Shown piece after piece: positions 8,456-18,764 of a stretch of DNA of 64,000 nt; positions within the stretch are counted from its first letter, which is position 1, and every line of letters begins with the position of its first letter. The notes under the pieces were generated by a model that was given only the letters and a program-made list of their open reading frames with translations, did not search any database and had not been told where the DNA came from. The position numbers and the translations under genes were made by a program. The DNA is from Thaumasiovibrio subtropicus (GTDB lineage: Bacteria; Pseudomonadota; Gammaproteobacteria; Enterobacterales; Vibrionaceae), in NCBI RefSeq assembly GCF_019703835.1, contig NZ_AP023055.1:1116001-1180000 (forward strand), given 5' to 3'.

Positions 8456-10557
8456 GCCATCGCTGGTATTGGGGACAGCATTTGGTGCTTTGCCATGGCC
8501 CTGTGGATGCCATTATAAAAATCTGGTTTGGTGAGAAGGTCGGCTGGTCGGGCTATGCCTTTGAAAACGACGAGATTCATATCGATAAGCCGACACTGTT
8601 CGGAGACCGAGACCAATATGGTGGTGTTGTCGGTAATATTGATGTCTTGTTAGGGCATGCCGATCAAGATACCAATACCTATCTTTATCAGCATTGCGCG
8701 AAAACGGCAGGCGGTAAGAAGGTGGTGAGTGCCTTTCGGTATCTCACCTCGTTAGTGTTTAAGACCCCAGAAATGGGGAATTCCAGTTACCCTCCGCCTG
8801 TTTCGGTAGAAGTTGCTCGCATTAAGACGGGTTGGGACGGAAATCCCATTTGGTATGCTGAGCGTGCAAATCCAGGTACAGGGCTCAACGCAGCTCACGT
8901 TCTTCATGAACTTGTTGAGTGCCCCGAATGGGGTGTGGGCAATAGCGACATCGATGATGCAGCGTTTAAAGTGGCAGCAGATAAGCTATTCAATGAACGA
9001 TTTGGGCTCAATGCCCACTGGACGCGTCAGCAACCTGTCGAGGACTTTATCAAAGATATCTGTCGCTATATCAATGGCTATGTCTATACCAATGAAAGTT
9101 CAGGCAAAATCACGCTCAAGCTCGCCCGTGATGATTATGTGATTGATGATTTAGAGGTGTTAACCAGCGATCAGATTCGGACATGTCGAAACGTGCGAAG
9201 ACGAAGCCAAGCTGACATTATCAACACCCTGACCGTCACCTATACCGATTCTGCAACACACGAAAAAGCAGCGATTACTGTGATGAACTCAGCAATGGTT
9301 AATGCGGTGGGCAGAACGGTGGGTGAGACGGTGAAGTTTCCTATGATTATGGATTCAACACTGGCGTATAAAGTGGCGATGCGAGAGCTCAAAATGCTCT
9401 CTTCACGCTTGCTGACGGCTGAGATTTATTGCGATACGCGCTTTACTCACTTGCAACCTGGTGATGTGGTGAAAGTAGAATACCCGCCCGCAGGGTTAAA
9501 CCATGTTATGCGTGTGCAGAAGAAGCGGCGCGGTACGATGGCAAAACCTGAGATTAAGCTTGATGTGATGGAGGATGTCTTTTCCCCGACAAGCGGTGAG
9601 TATACGCCACCACCACCGAGCGATTGGGATAGTCCTCTAAATCCGCCTATGGCTATCGCGACTCAGCGTTTAATGGAAGCGCCTTATTGGTTACTTGCTA
9701 ATACCTTTAACGCTTCTGAGTTAGCTGGATTTGGCGATGATAGTGGTATGTTACTTTGGCTCGCGGCGAAACCAACAAGCGATACGTTAGGTGCAGAGCT
9801 TTACTTTGATAACACCAACCGTTGGACATATAGCCACCGTGCAAACTTCACCCCAGCATCCTTTACCACCGAGGCTATCGACAAACACGCCATTCAGGTG
9901 ACACTCACCGACAACGCCCTGACCCAAGCAGACCTCCCGATGGTTTGCGCGATAAACGATGAGCTAGTGGTAGTATCAAAAGTCGAAAACGGCATCGCGT
10001 CATTAACCCGCGCCGTCCTCGATACCCATCCCCAACACCACCCTGCCATGAGCTGGCTAACTTCTTTATCAAGTGAAGCCATCGATAACGAATTCATTCA
10101 GGGCGAACAAGTCAAAGTCCGCGCCTTAACCGTCACTCCTATAGGGATACTCCCCGACCCTCAAGCCACCATCATCACCACCGACATCCAAGCCCGAGCC
10201 TTTAAACCCTTACCCGTATGCAACGTCCGTTTAAACGGCGCTTACGACCCAGAAGAAACCACCCTGCCTATAACACTTTCATGGTTACACCGTAACAGAT
10301 TATCGCAAGTCGGCCAGCCAGAGCAATTAACTAGCTGGTACCAAGGCGGTAACCCGGAACCCGGTGTAGAAACAAGACTAGAAATATATGATCAAGACAA
10401 GAACAAAATTGTCGATTTAATCACCAACAAAAGTGAAATATTAATTCCCAACTTCGAAACAAACCCAACAAAAATTGAGATTATACTGACTTCTTTGAGA
10501 AATGAGACAGAATCTCAAGTTAAGTATCGTCACAGCGTAATTATAAAACCGCAATAG
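8428..10557 (+). CDS. Phage tail hub / tail-tip protein (gpJ-like N-terminal part)
   Basis: A 709-residue protein starting at GTG 8428 within the previous gene. The N-terminal 400 residues have the pattern of siphophage hub proteins: VGHRWYWGQHLVLCHGP, a Tyr/Trp-rich region, a YxxRANPGTGLNAAHVL helix, and a stretch around residues 200-330 like the phage tail 3 family. The last 240 residues are beta-rich, and their codons are strongly C-ending, unlike the first part, suggesting that the receptor-facing end was exchanged. It is the last phage gene seen; no separate tail fibre follows before host genes. Confidence 0.75.
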   Translation: MGKKKSQVVGHRWYWGQHLVLCHGPVDAIIKIWFGEKVGWSGYAFENDEIHIDKPTLFGDRDQYGGVVGNIDVLLGHADQDTNTYLYQHCAKTAGGKKVVSAFRYLTSLVFKTPEMGNSSYPPPVSVEVARIKTGWDGNPIWYAERANPGTGLNAAHVLHELVECPEWGVGNSDIDDAAFKVAADKLFNERFGLNAHWTRQQPVEDFIKDICRYINGYVYTNESSGKITLKLARDDYVIDDLEVLTSDQIRTCRNVRRRSQADIINTLTVTYTDSATHEKAAITVMNSAMVNAVGRTVGETVKFPMIMDSTLAYKVAMRELKMLSSRLLTAEIYCDTRFTHLQPGDVVKVEYPPAGLNHVMRVQKKRRGTMAKPEIKLDVMEDVFSPTSGEYTPPPPSDWDSPLNPPMAIATQRLMEAPYWLLANTFNASELAGFGDDSGMLLWLAAKPTSDTLGAELYFDNTNRWTYSHRANFTPASFTTEAIDKHAIQVTLTDNALTQADLPMVCAINDELVVVSKVENGIASLTRAVLDTHPQHHPAMSWLTSLSSEAIDNEFIQGEQVKVRALTVTPIGILPDPQATIITTDIQARAFKPLPVCNVRLNGAYDPEETTLPITLSWLHRNRLSQVGQPEQLTSWYQGGNPEPGVETRLEIYDQDKNKIVDLITNKSEILIPNFETNPTKIEIILTSLRNETESQVKYRHSVIIKPQ

Positions 10558-10561
10558 AAAC

Positions 10562-10616
10562 CGGATAAGTTGAGAAAAAATATTTCTCAACTTATCCGAA
10601 CTTATTTCTCAACTTA
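10562..10616. repeat. Hairpin and triple 12-mer repeat at the edge of the phage block
   Basis: A perfect 16-bp stem (10562-10577 with 10583-10598) around a 5-base loop starts 5 bases after the hub gene. Its arm TTTCTCAACTTA recurs as a third copy at 10605-10616. There is no T-run, so it is not a classical intrinsic terminator, although it could stabilise the 3' end of the tail mRNA. Repeated short sites at the edge of a prophage could also be recombinase or transposase binding sites. The remaining 190 bases to the next gene show no ORF, only DnaA-box-like words near 10778-10800. Confidence 0.6.
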
Positions 10617-10807
10617 AGTGACGCGCTACACGAAAAAAAAGCGCTGGATTAGTCCAACATGTCACACTTTTGAGTAATTTGACGGTAATACTAATTCACG
10701 TCGCGAAATATGCGATATCTACTTGACACACTTCCGAGCTCAGGCTGCTTGTAGCCTTCGAGCATTTGTCCACAGCTTTATACACGGCTTTTGTGGATAA
10801 GCAGAAA

Positions 10808-11242
10808 CTAACCAAGTATTCGTTCCATGACAATATAGTCTACGTCTTTCTTTTTAAAAGGTTTACCACGCGGTTTCATGTCCAGTTTCTCGTAAAACGA
10901 ACAGGCCGATAAGCGAGCATCACACCAAAAATGTGCAACTTGTTTCGCCTTTAGAAAACCCAATACACTGTGGATAAGCGCCGAACCAACCCCGTTCCCT
11001 TGATAAGATGGTAAGGTCGCAAACTTCCTTAATCGAGCACTTGATTGCGCTTTGCATATAAAAACAGATGCTACCGAGATCAACTTGCCATCAATATAGG
11101 CACCGAAGTGATGCCCAAGCGCATCCTCTTCCAGAATAACTGATGACTTATTGTGGGATGGCCAAAGTACTTTGTGACGTATTTCCACAGTTTCTTCAGG
11201 TGTAATTTGACTTATGTGCAGCCGAGCCAAATAATCGTCCAT
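10808..11242 (-). CDS. GNAT-family N-acetyltransferase
   Basis: A 144-residue protein. The acetyl-CoA binding signature is seen as QGNGVGSALIHSVL (motif A, Q/RxxGxG/A) near residues 81-94, and the C-terminal strand-helix contains a conserved FYEKL segment. Family size is about 140-170 residues, so it is complete. It is the first host-like gene next to the prophage edge and is divergent from the small gene that begins at 11327. The substrate cannot be told from sequence. Confidence 0.85.
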   Translation of the reverse strand: MDDYLARLHISQITPEETVEIRHKVLWPSHNKSSVILEEDALGHHFGAYIDGKLISVASVFICKAQSSARLRKFATLPSYQGNGVGSALIHSVLGFLKAKQVAHFWCDARLSACSFYEKLDMKPRGKPFKKKDVDYIVMERILG

Positions 11243-11326
11243 AGTCGTAATCTCAAATCACAGGAGGTAATAACAAACTGTCTATTAGGCGATGAATTTA
11301 ACTGTATTTCAAGAGAGGTGTTTGTT

Positions 11327-11500
11327 ATGCAAGTCCATTTCTTTGTGCCTAGATTAAGCCAAGAAACAGAGTACACATACGAAGATGGTGCCATTTATTG
11401 GCTATGCGGCCACGAAGTAAAGCGTCGTAAAGTCTCATTGGCTAACCTGAACCGGAAGATCGATTGCGGCGAATGGGTCGTCAAATCGATTAAAGAATAG
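11327..11500 (+). CDS. Small hypothetical protein, 57 residues
   Basis: ATG 11327 follows AGAGG at about 9 bases. The protein is soluble, basic towards the C-terminus, and has the pattern of a small beta-sheet protein with two Cys residues (WLCGHEVKRRKV and IDCGEW). No family recognised. It is divergent from the GNAT gene, and the region between the two starts (11243-11326) must contain both promoters. A 9-bp hairpin follows. Confidence 0.55.
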   Translation: MQVHFFVPRLSQETEYTYEDGAIYWLCGHEVKRRKVSLANLNRKIDCGEWVVKSIKE

Positions 11501-11514
11501 TCCGGTGTTTTCTG

Positions 11515-11535
11515 GCCCAGTTATCTTAACTGGGC
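11515..11535. terminator. Hairpin after the small gene
   Basis: GCCCAGTTA and TAACTGGGC form a perfect 9-bp stem with a 3-base loop 15 bases after the stop codon. There is no T-run on either side, so termination strength is uncertain. Confidence 0.45.
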
Positions 11536-11689
11536 AGAACCTCTCCAAGGTTGTAAACGAATTGTAACCATTCTCGAAAAAGACACATTTGTTTACGTCT
11601 AAGTGTGGTAAAGCATGCCATTCGATGCCATGATCGAGCTATCGGTTCAATGATGCGCTTCGTTATGTGCGAATAAGGCTCTCTTCACT

Positions 11690-12592
11690 ATGCTCAAAAA
11701 TGCCACTAATGCATCTCAAGGTATGCTACTTTTTTCTGTCTCATCCTTACAAAAGTTTGCCATGGGGACCCTCAAGATAAAGGAGATCGTACCTTATCGC
11801 CATCTAACCCAAATCCCCCACTCGCACCCTAATATTATCGGTGCAGCAAACATGCGTGGCGTTACCATTCCGGTAATCGACATGGCAAAAGCCATTGGCT
11901 ATCGCGCTATTTCAGAACAAGAGCGTGAAAACTGCTCAATTATCATCACCGACTGCCGCAATTTACAAGTCGGATTTCTCGTTCGTAGCATTGATAAAAT
12001 CGTCAGCTTTGACTGGAAGCAAATCGAGTCTCCCCCTAACAGCCTCGGTGAGAATGTCTTTGTGACTGGCGTGATGAATGTCGGTGATAACCTCGTACAA
12101 CTGCTAGACGTTGAGCTCATTCTTTCGACCATCTACCCAGACTCGCACGATGCTTTACACCCAGTATTGACAGATTTGCAACGCGAAACACTCCGCCCAC
12201 TCAAGATCCTTCTCGTGGACGACTCTGCAGTCGCACGGAGACAATTAACGGAAGCCCTAGAAAGTATTAGCATTCCCTACTTTGTTGCTTCGAATGGACA
12301 AGATGCGCTTAACATTATGCGTCATGCTGCCAAAGGGGGAGCACCCGTGCAAATTCTTGTTAGCGATATTGAAATGCCAGGGCTTGACGGGTACGAGCTG
12401 GCGTTTGAAGTTCAGAATAGCCCTGAGCTTAACCGCACCTACGTTATCCTTCATACGTCACTCTCAAGCCACATTAGCGTCTCTCAGGCAAAGCAAGTTG
12501 GGGCGCATGAAGCACTGACCAAGTTTAATGCTGACGAGTTAATTCACGCAATGCTGCGTGGGGCAGAAGCTGTCTCAACCGTTGATGCATAA
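11690..12592 (+). CDS. cheV: CheV-type chemotaxis coupling protein (CheW-REC)
   Basis: A 300-residue protein with a CheW-like domain (about residues 10-150; conserved NMRGVTIPVIDM) followed by a receiver domain (about 170-295) with the acidic pocket LLVDDS and the phosphoacceptor Asp226 in SDIEMPGLDG. The Thr in HTS and a Lys near LTKF complete the receiver set. CheV proteins link chemoreceptors to CheA and tune adaptation by phosphorylation. Vibrios have several. It lies directly upstream of luxP, separated by about 120 bases with a weak hairpin, so the two are probably transcribed separately. Confidence 0.9.
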   Translation: MLKNATNASQGMLLFSVSSLQKFAMGTLKIKEIVPYRHLTQIPHSHPNIIGAANMRGVTIPVIDMAKAIGYRAISEQERENCSIIITDCRNLQVGFLVRSIDKIVSFDWKQIESPPNSLGENVFVTGVMNVGDNLVQLLDVELILSTIYPDSHDALHPVLTDLQRETLRPLKILLVDDSAVARRQLTEALESISIPYFVASNGQDALNIMRHAAKGGAPVQILVSDIEMPGLDGYELAFEVQNSPELNRTYVILHTSLSSHISVSQAKQVGAHEALTKFNADELIHAMLRGAEAVSTVDA

Positions 12593-12708
12593 TTGATACT
12601 TTCGTGAACAAGTAAATAGACTTTTTCGACTGCCAATCCCAACAAGTTTGGCAGTTGTCGTCTATAGTAAAAAGGAATTTTCACTCTCTTGTTTGGCGAC
12701 TTAGGTAA

Positions 12709-13809
<1,101 letters not shown>

Positions 13810-13811
13810 TA

Positions 13812-16367
13812 ATGACAGAAAAAAGCTTTAAAAAACCTCAATCATTAGCCAACTTAATTGTTCGACTCTTTTTTGTTGGCTATAGCTTTCTTACGCTTGC
13901 AATTATTACGCAGAGCTACCATTTCAGTGTTAACAGCATCAATAGTGAAATATCGAGAAATCTAGATCAGACATCGCGTTTATTGCAGAACATCATAGAT
14001 TACAAGCTTGCTGCCTTAAAAAGTAGTCAGGAAGCAAATGTTAATAGTCAAGAGTTGCAAAATCACCTTATCAATAAAGACTTAACTGCAATCGATGATT
14101 TATTTTTCGCACTGGAAGAAAATGACGCCGCAAATTCACCAGACTTTCGCTTCATTAGCAATGGAGAAGAATTGATTTGGCATGATGGTGCGAGCTTTTT
14201 TCATGGCATTGACGATAACTTAATAAAAGAACTTATTTTAGAGCAAAATAACAATCGTGAGTGGCACTATGTCCAGAAAAACAGTCTTCTTAACACTGTC
14301 GATCTGTTGATTCGACAGACACCAGTTGTCAATCGCGAGACGGGAAAAGTCATTGGTTACTTGTCGATCGCCATCGTACTCAACAACAACCTCTCTCTCA
14401 TCGATGAGTTTCGTCGCGCCTCTAACGTTGAATCGGTCTTTCTCGTTAACGGCGCAAATATTGTTGCCACCAATTTAAGCATCGATACTGCAGAGTATGC
14501 TTATGTTAAAGAAATGCTCACGACAACCAAGAGCAAGTCGCTCGATAACAACTACTTAGTCAATGTTTCTGCCTTTAATGTTAACGAGACTGAATCCTAC
14601 ATCCAGTTCCTGACACTCGAAAAAAACGATAACATTGAGCTATTGCGTGACAAGTTTATCTGGAGTGTGGTTGCCTCTCTGTTTGCAGCGATCCTGCTTC
14701 TTCTGCTGACTCGTCGTCATATAAAAAGCCGCATTGTTGACTCATTGAACACGCTTATGTCCTATACCCGCTCCGCTACGGAACGCAGGGAGTTCAAAGC
14801 CTTTGGCGGAACGCCGATTTCAGAGTTCAACCAAATTGGCGCAACACTGCAAGCCACACTTTCAACACTCATTGAGAAAGAACGCTCATTAGATGATTTG
14901 TTTAAGATCGCACTTTCTCCGACCATCGTTTGGGACGCTGATTGCTCTATCAAACGCATTAACCCAGCGGCCAAAAGCCAATTTAACTATCAGGAGCATT
15001 CGTCCACGCAATCTGCTGAGTTCGAGCTATTTAGCACCGCCATGCGCCCCTTGCTTGAAAGTGCTTTAACGGGGGAAACAATTCGTGGCGCACATACCCA
15101 ATATGGGGAAACGGTTTATAACTGGAACTTAGCACCACTTATTATCGACTCGCAAGTCATTGCAATCATTGGCCAAGCTCAGGATATCACTGCTTTGATT
15201 GAGGCTGAGCGCCAGAGTCGACGCGCTCAACTCGCTGCAGAAGCGTCCGCGAATGCCAAATCAGATTTCTTAGCTAAAATGAGCCATGAAATCCGAACAC
15301 CACTCAATGGTATCTTGGGGATTGCTCAAATACTGAAAGGTTCTCTCAAAAATACCCAGCATTTAGATAAGGTCGAGACGCTGTATCAAAGCGGTGAGCA
15401 CCTGTTGACCGTATTGAATGATATTCTCGATTTCTCTCGTATCGAGCAAGGGAAGTTCACCCTTGAGTTCAACAACATGGCGTTAAAAGAGATCACCAAG
15501 CCGATTATTGATGTCTATCAACCGCTTTGTGATGAAAAGGATATTCTGTTTCATATCGATTGCAAGGTTGAGGCAAACACCGTTTTCTATTCCGACAAAT
15601 CTCGCATCATTCAAATTCTGTTCAACTTGTTAAGTAATGCGGTGAAGTTTACCCATCAAGGTGAAATCAGCTTTTCAGTCTGGAAAGAAAACAAACTTTG
15701 CTATTTCAATGTTCGTGATACTGGCATTGGCATCGATGAAGACACCCTGCCAAAACTGTTTGAACCTTTCACGCAAGCAGAGCCTTCAACGACGCGTAAA
15801 TACGGAGGCAGTGGACTTGGGCTTTCGATTGTAAAAAGTTTAGTTGAGTTACTTGAAGGGGAACTTAAGATAGAGAGCCAATTCGGCATTGGCACTTCTA
15901 TCACCTTTTCACTGCCCATGAAAGAAGTCGCGCAGAGTATTCCGATTGAACGCGCTATAGAAACAGTCAAGCCTGTTGCTGTGCCACATAACATCAACGT
16001 ATTGCTGGTTGAAGACAACAAAACCAATGCTTTCGTCGCCAAGGTGTTTTGTAAAAAATTTGGCATCAGTGTCGATTGGGTTGAAAATGGCGAGGAAGCG
16101 CTCAATATGCTGTCAGATAAAGCCTTTGACTTAATTCTAATGGATAATCATATGCCAGTGATGGGGGGGATTGAAACCACTCGACGTATCCGTGAAGAAT
16201 TGAATATAACTACCCCGATTTATGCCTGTACTGCCGATGCCTTTGAAGAAGCGCACAATGACTTTATGGCGGCGGGCGCTAACTATGTCATCGTAAAACC
16301 CATTCGAGAACAAAATTTCGTTGCTGCACTTGACCACTTCAAACAGCTTAAAATTTCCAACACCTAA
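13812..16367 (+). CDS. luxQ: LuxQ, hybrid AI-2 sensor kinase/phosphatase
   Basis: An 851-residue inner-membrane hybrid kinase. A membrane helix near residues 15-35 and a second near 280-301 flank the periplasmic domain that binds LuxP. They are followed by a PAS-like region, HisKA with His492 in MSHEIRTPLNG, a HATPase domain (NLLSNAVKFT, DTGIGI, GGSGLGLSIV) and a receiver with Asp778 in LILMDNHMP. His492 coincides with the numbering of the Vibrio harveyi enzyme. It would pass phosphate to LuxU and LuxO, neither of which is in this window. It starts two bases after luxP, so translation is probably coupled. Confidence 0.96.
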   Translation: MTEKSFKKPQSLANLIVRLFFVGYSFLTLAIITQSYHFSVNSINSEISRNLDQTSRLLQNIIDYKLAALKSSQEANVNSQELQNHLINKDLTAIDDLFFALEENDAANSPDFRFISNGEELIWHDGASFFHGIDDNLIKELILEQNNNREWHYVQKNSLLNTVDLLIRQTPVVNRETGKVIGYLSIAIVLNNNLSLIDEFRRASNVESVFLVNGANIVATNLSIDTAEYAYVKEMLTTTKSKSLDNNYLVNVSAFNVNETESYIQFLTLEKNDNIELLRDKFIWSVVASLFAAILLLLLTRRHIKSRIVDSLNTLMSYTRSATERREFKAFGGTPISEFNQIGATLQATLSTLIEKERSLDDLFKIALSPTIVWDADCSIKRINPAAKSQFNYQEHSSTQSAEFELFSTAMRPLLESALTGETIRGAHTQYGETVYNWNLAPLIIDSQVIAIIGQAQDITALIEAERQSRRAQLAAEASANAKSDFLAKMSHEIRTPLNGILGIAQILKGSLKNTQHLDKVETLYQSGEHLLTVLNDILDFSRIEQGKFTLEFNNMALKEITKPIIDVYQPLCDEKDILFHIDCKVEANTVFYSDKSRIIQILFNLLSNAVKFTHQGEISFSVWKENKLCYFNVRDTGIGIDEDTLPKLFEPFTQAEPSTTRKYGGSGLGLSIVKSLVELLEGELKIESQFGIGTSITFSLPMKEVAQSIPIERAIETVKPVAVPHNINVLLVEDNKTNAFVAKVFCKKFGISVDWVENGEEALNMLSDKAFDLILMDNHMPVMGGIETTRRIREELNITTPIYACTADAFEEAHNDFMAAGANYVIVKPIREQNFVAALDHFKQLKISNT

Positions 16368-16369
16368 AT

Positions 16370-16397
16370 AAAAAAAGGCGCAAAGCGCCTTTTTTTA
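16370..16397 (+). terminator. Intrinsic terminator after luxPQ
   Basis: GGCGC-AAA-GCGCC with flanking A-run and T-run (about 7 each) directly after the luxQ stop. The symmetrical A and T tracts make it potentially bidirectional. The IS630-family element begins 20 bases beyond it. Confidence 0.9.
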
Positions 16398-16416
16398 TTT
16401 AGGGATCATTCAGTTA

Positions 16417-17527
16417 TACCAATCTGGAAAATTAACTGGTCAGTTTAATCCAGTCTCTGGTGCACATTTTGGTCACTCTATCTGCACGCTTCAAGAATCG
16501 ATTCCATGCAGTGCATACTTTCGACACAATATCTTCGTAGTCGGTAAAACTCTGATTGGCAAGATAGTGTTGTCTGAGCCAACTCCACACTTGTTCTATC
16601 GGGTTTAGCTCTGGTGAATATGGCGGGAGCTTGATGATACTGACATTACTGAACTGTTCTGCAATGTCATTTGTATGCCAGCCAGCACCATCCATAATGA
16701 TCACTGCGTGACGACCTTTTTCGGTCACCGCGGAGATCTGCTTAAGGTGCTCAACCATAATGTCCTTGTTAACCCAAGGAACGACCAGCGCCTCGCCAAT
16801 ACCTCTAGCGGGACATACTGAGCCAAACAAATACGCATATTCAAACTGCTGCTGTTTAACTGCTCTTGGTCTTGATCCACGTTTAGCCCAAAGTCGAGTT
16901 GTCGTGTTTTGCTGACCAAATCTTGCTTCATCTTGAAACCAGACATCGACGTTATCAAGCCCCATGTGACCGGGGATCTTAAGGATCGTTTCAATTTTGA
17001 ATTTTTTTAAAATCGTCTTGGATTTGCTGGGATTGACGAGGGTGCTTGGAGCGTGATGTTATCCAAGAGAAGCCCATGTGACTAAGCAAATAGTAGATAG
17101 AGTCTGGGTGGTAGTGTTTACCAAACTCTTTCACGATATAAGCATGAATATCAGTACCTGTTAACCTCCCCAGATGAATCTTCGGCACGCGCCTTTATAA
17201 ACAGGCTTAGCTGTTCACGTTGCTGAGTATTGAGGAATGCTGGGCGACCCGTTCTTGGTTTCTCTTGCAGCCCTTCAAGCCCTTCTTCAAGGAATGTTTG
17301 TACCCACTTATTCACACTCGTTCTGCTTACCTTAAGGAACTTAGCAATTTGGGTTCGAGAGTGACCATCTTTAAAGTGTGCCAATGCGAGCAATCGCATC
17401 TTCATCTGAATAGATTTTTGTTGGCTAGCAAGCTTTTTGAAATCAATGGTATCGAGGCTGTCCATAGCGTCTTTTTTCACGAAGAAGTAACAGCCTCAAT
17501 TAGATCATATTTTTACTTAGATTGGTA
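16417..17527 (-). mobile_element. IS630-family insertion sequence, copy 1 (inactivated)
   Basis: The 1107-bp element lies between TA dinucleotides (16417-16418 and 17526-17527), the TA target duplication of the IS630/mariner group. The outer inverted repeats share CCAATCT and then diverge. The transposase runs on the minus strand. It matches copy 2 (43732-44843) nearly base for base, differing by a 2-bp loss in a G-run and one extra A near the start of the gene. It inserted just after the luxQ terminator and 5 bases from the stop of the next minus-strand gene, so it disrupted neither. Confidence 0.92.
16432..17480 (-). pseudogene. IS630-family transposase, broken copy
   Basis: The N-terminal helix-turn-helix part (reading from 17480; HSRTQIAKFLKVSRTSVNKW) runs to about 17170. 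There a run of four G (CCCC at 17168-17171 on the plus strand) replaces the six G seen in copy 2, shifting the frame so that translation stops at 17151. The remainder (HAYIVKEFGKHY and the DDE part with VWFQDEA, IMDGAGW, NPIEQVW) is intact in other frames. Like copy 2 it also has an A7 run where the first and second transposase frames join. This copy should not make active transposase. Confidence 0.9.
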
Positions 17528-17531
17528 TTAT

Positions 17532-17792
17532 TCAAAGTGGCTGGGCTAACTCTTCGATAATCAACGAGGCCACGTCATCAAAGATCGCATGTGTCATCGC
17601 GCTTGCTTGTTGTTCAGAGAGCTCCACCTCTATCCAACCATCGGCACCGAGGTGCCATAACTCAGTATAGTGAATAGACGACACTTGCACGCCATCAACT
17701 TGCGCAACGCCCTCTGCGCGAAATATGCCTTGTGATGATTCAATCCGCGATAATACGAACTCTCTTTCTTGAAACACTGGCTGCCCCATCAT
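17532..17792 (-). CDS. Hypothetical protein, 86 residues
   Basis: A small acidic protein with alternating strand pattern and a helical C-terminus (QQASAMTHAIFDDVASLI). It is not recognised. The start at 17792 has no strong ribosome site (a second Met follows directly). Its stop lies 5 bases from the IS630-family copy, so the reading frame is natural and not fused to the element. It may form a loose minus-strand group with the following genes at 17880 and 18095, though there is an 87-base gap. Confidence 0.55.
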   Translation of the reverse strand: MMGQPVFQEREFVLSRIESSQGIFRAEGVAQVDGVQVSSIHYTELWHLGADGWIEVELSEQQASAMTHAIFDDVASLIIEELAQPL

Positions 17793-17879
17793 TGATAATC
17801 GTCCTTAACCTTCCATGAACTACATCGCAAAATATAGTGCATATTTTTCAAAGCCGCTAGATGGATGCGATGAACGGTA

Positions 17880-18095
17880 CTATCTATCAACCAATGGTCT
17901 CAATACATGATCAGCGCCCTGACGTTTCAACTCAAGCATCAATGCCATCTGTTCGCCAAGTTTATTTTGGGGGAATCCTTTGCGTTCAAACCACAAAAAG
18001 TACTCTTCAGGCACGTCTACCAGATAGCGGCCACTGTATTTGCCAAATGGCATCTTCGCTTTTGCCAGCGCTAGCAACCCTTCATTAGAAAGCAC
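17880..18095 (-). CDS. DUF3820 (QSregVF_b) family protein
   Basis: A 71-residue protein with the conserved core MPFGKYSGRYL, DVPEEYFLWF, and KGFP near residues 15-42. This is the signature of the DUF3820 family, annotated as putative quorum-sensing-regulated virulence factor on the basis of one member. Length matches the family. The start is GTG 18095, overlapping the stop of the upstream acetyltransferase by one base (TAGTG), so the two are translationally coupled. Biochemical function is unknown. Confidence 0.85.
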   Translation of the reverse strand: MLSNEGLLALAKAKMPFGKYSGRYLVDVPEEYFLWFERKGFPQNKLGEQMALMLELKRQGADHVLRPLVDR

Positions 18096-18595
18096 TACGA
18101 AAACCTCAACGTACGTTCATAAATCGCCACACTGTGAAAACGATCGAACTTGAAACCGACATCCGTAAACTTGCCGACCTGACTAAACGCATATTTTTTG
18201 TGTAACGCGACAGAAGCCGCATTGGGTAAAGTAATCACCGAGTAGGCCTTCTTAAAGCCATCTTTCTGCATCGTTTTAATCAGATGATTCATCAGTTCAC
18301 TACCCGTGCCGACACCTTTGTACTCAGGCGATAAGTATAAAGTAAGCTCCGCCGAGAGTCGGTAAGCCGCTTTTTCACGGAATTGATTGAAGTAAGCGAA
18401 ACCAACGATTTGAGATTCAACTTCGTACACAAAGAGTTTATAGGGCGAATCATCTCGATTGAATGTTGCCATCCACTCAAGACGCTCGGCCAACGACCAT
18501 GGCGCGAGATCGAAAGTGATTGCGGTGTTATTGACATAGTGATTGTAAATATCGTTTATCGCTGACGCGTCGTCCTTTGTCGCTGCTCGAATCAT
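18095..18595 (-). CDS. GNAT N-acetyltransferase, phosphinothricin acetyltransferase-like
   Basis: A 166-residue protein. The ATG at 18595 is preferred over an upstream one at 18625 because AGGAGAG lies about 6 bases before it. The N-terminal IRAATKDDASAINDIYNHYV, the central acetyl-CoA loop YKGVGTGSELM and the C-terminal NAASVALHKKYAFSQVG are typical of the Pat/YncA (MddA) branch, which acetylates small amines or methionine analogues. It is coupled to the DUF3820 gene by a TAGTG overlap. The true substrate is unknown. Confidence 0.88.
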   Translation of the reverse strand: MIRAATKDDASAINDIYNHYVNNTAITFDLAPWSLAERLEWMATFNRDDSPYKLFVYEVESQIVGFAYFNQFREKAAYRLSAELTLYLSPEYKGVGTGSELMNHLIKTMQKDGFKKAYSVITLPNAASVALHKKYAFSQVGKFTDVGFKFDRFHSVAIYERTLRFS

Positions 18596-18764
18596 CGCTT
18601 CTCTCCTGCTAACACACTCATGCAATGATGAAACGATATCATGCTATGACGTTTTTTTCGCGATACCCTCGCGGATATAGGTACTAGTTGCGCTTTATTT
18701 AATCAGATTAACGTATTCAAAACACATCAAAAACACCTTCACACAGACCTACCCCACCAACCCA

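Noticed and set aside
10617-10660. Sequence ACACGAAAAAAAAGCG resembling Mu end repeats
   Set aside because: The orientation would fit a left end on this strand, whereas the phage genes point right. The match is short, so no Mu-type terminus is claimed.
10778-10800. Two DnaA-box-like words, TTATACAC and TGTGGATAA, near the prophage border
   Set aside because: Only one perfect 9-mer and one imperfect match, with no AT-rich unwinding region or cluster typical of an origin. Random occurrence is likely.
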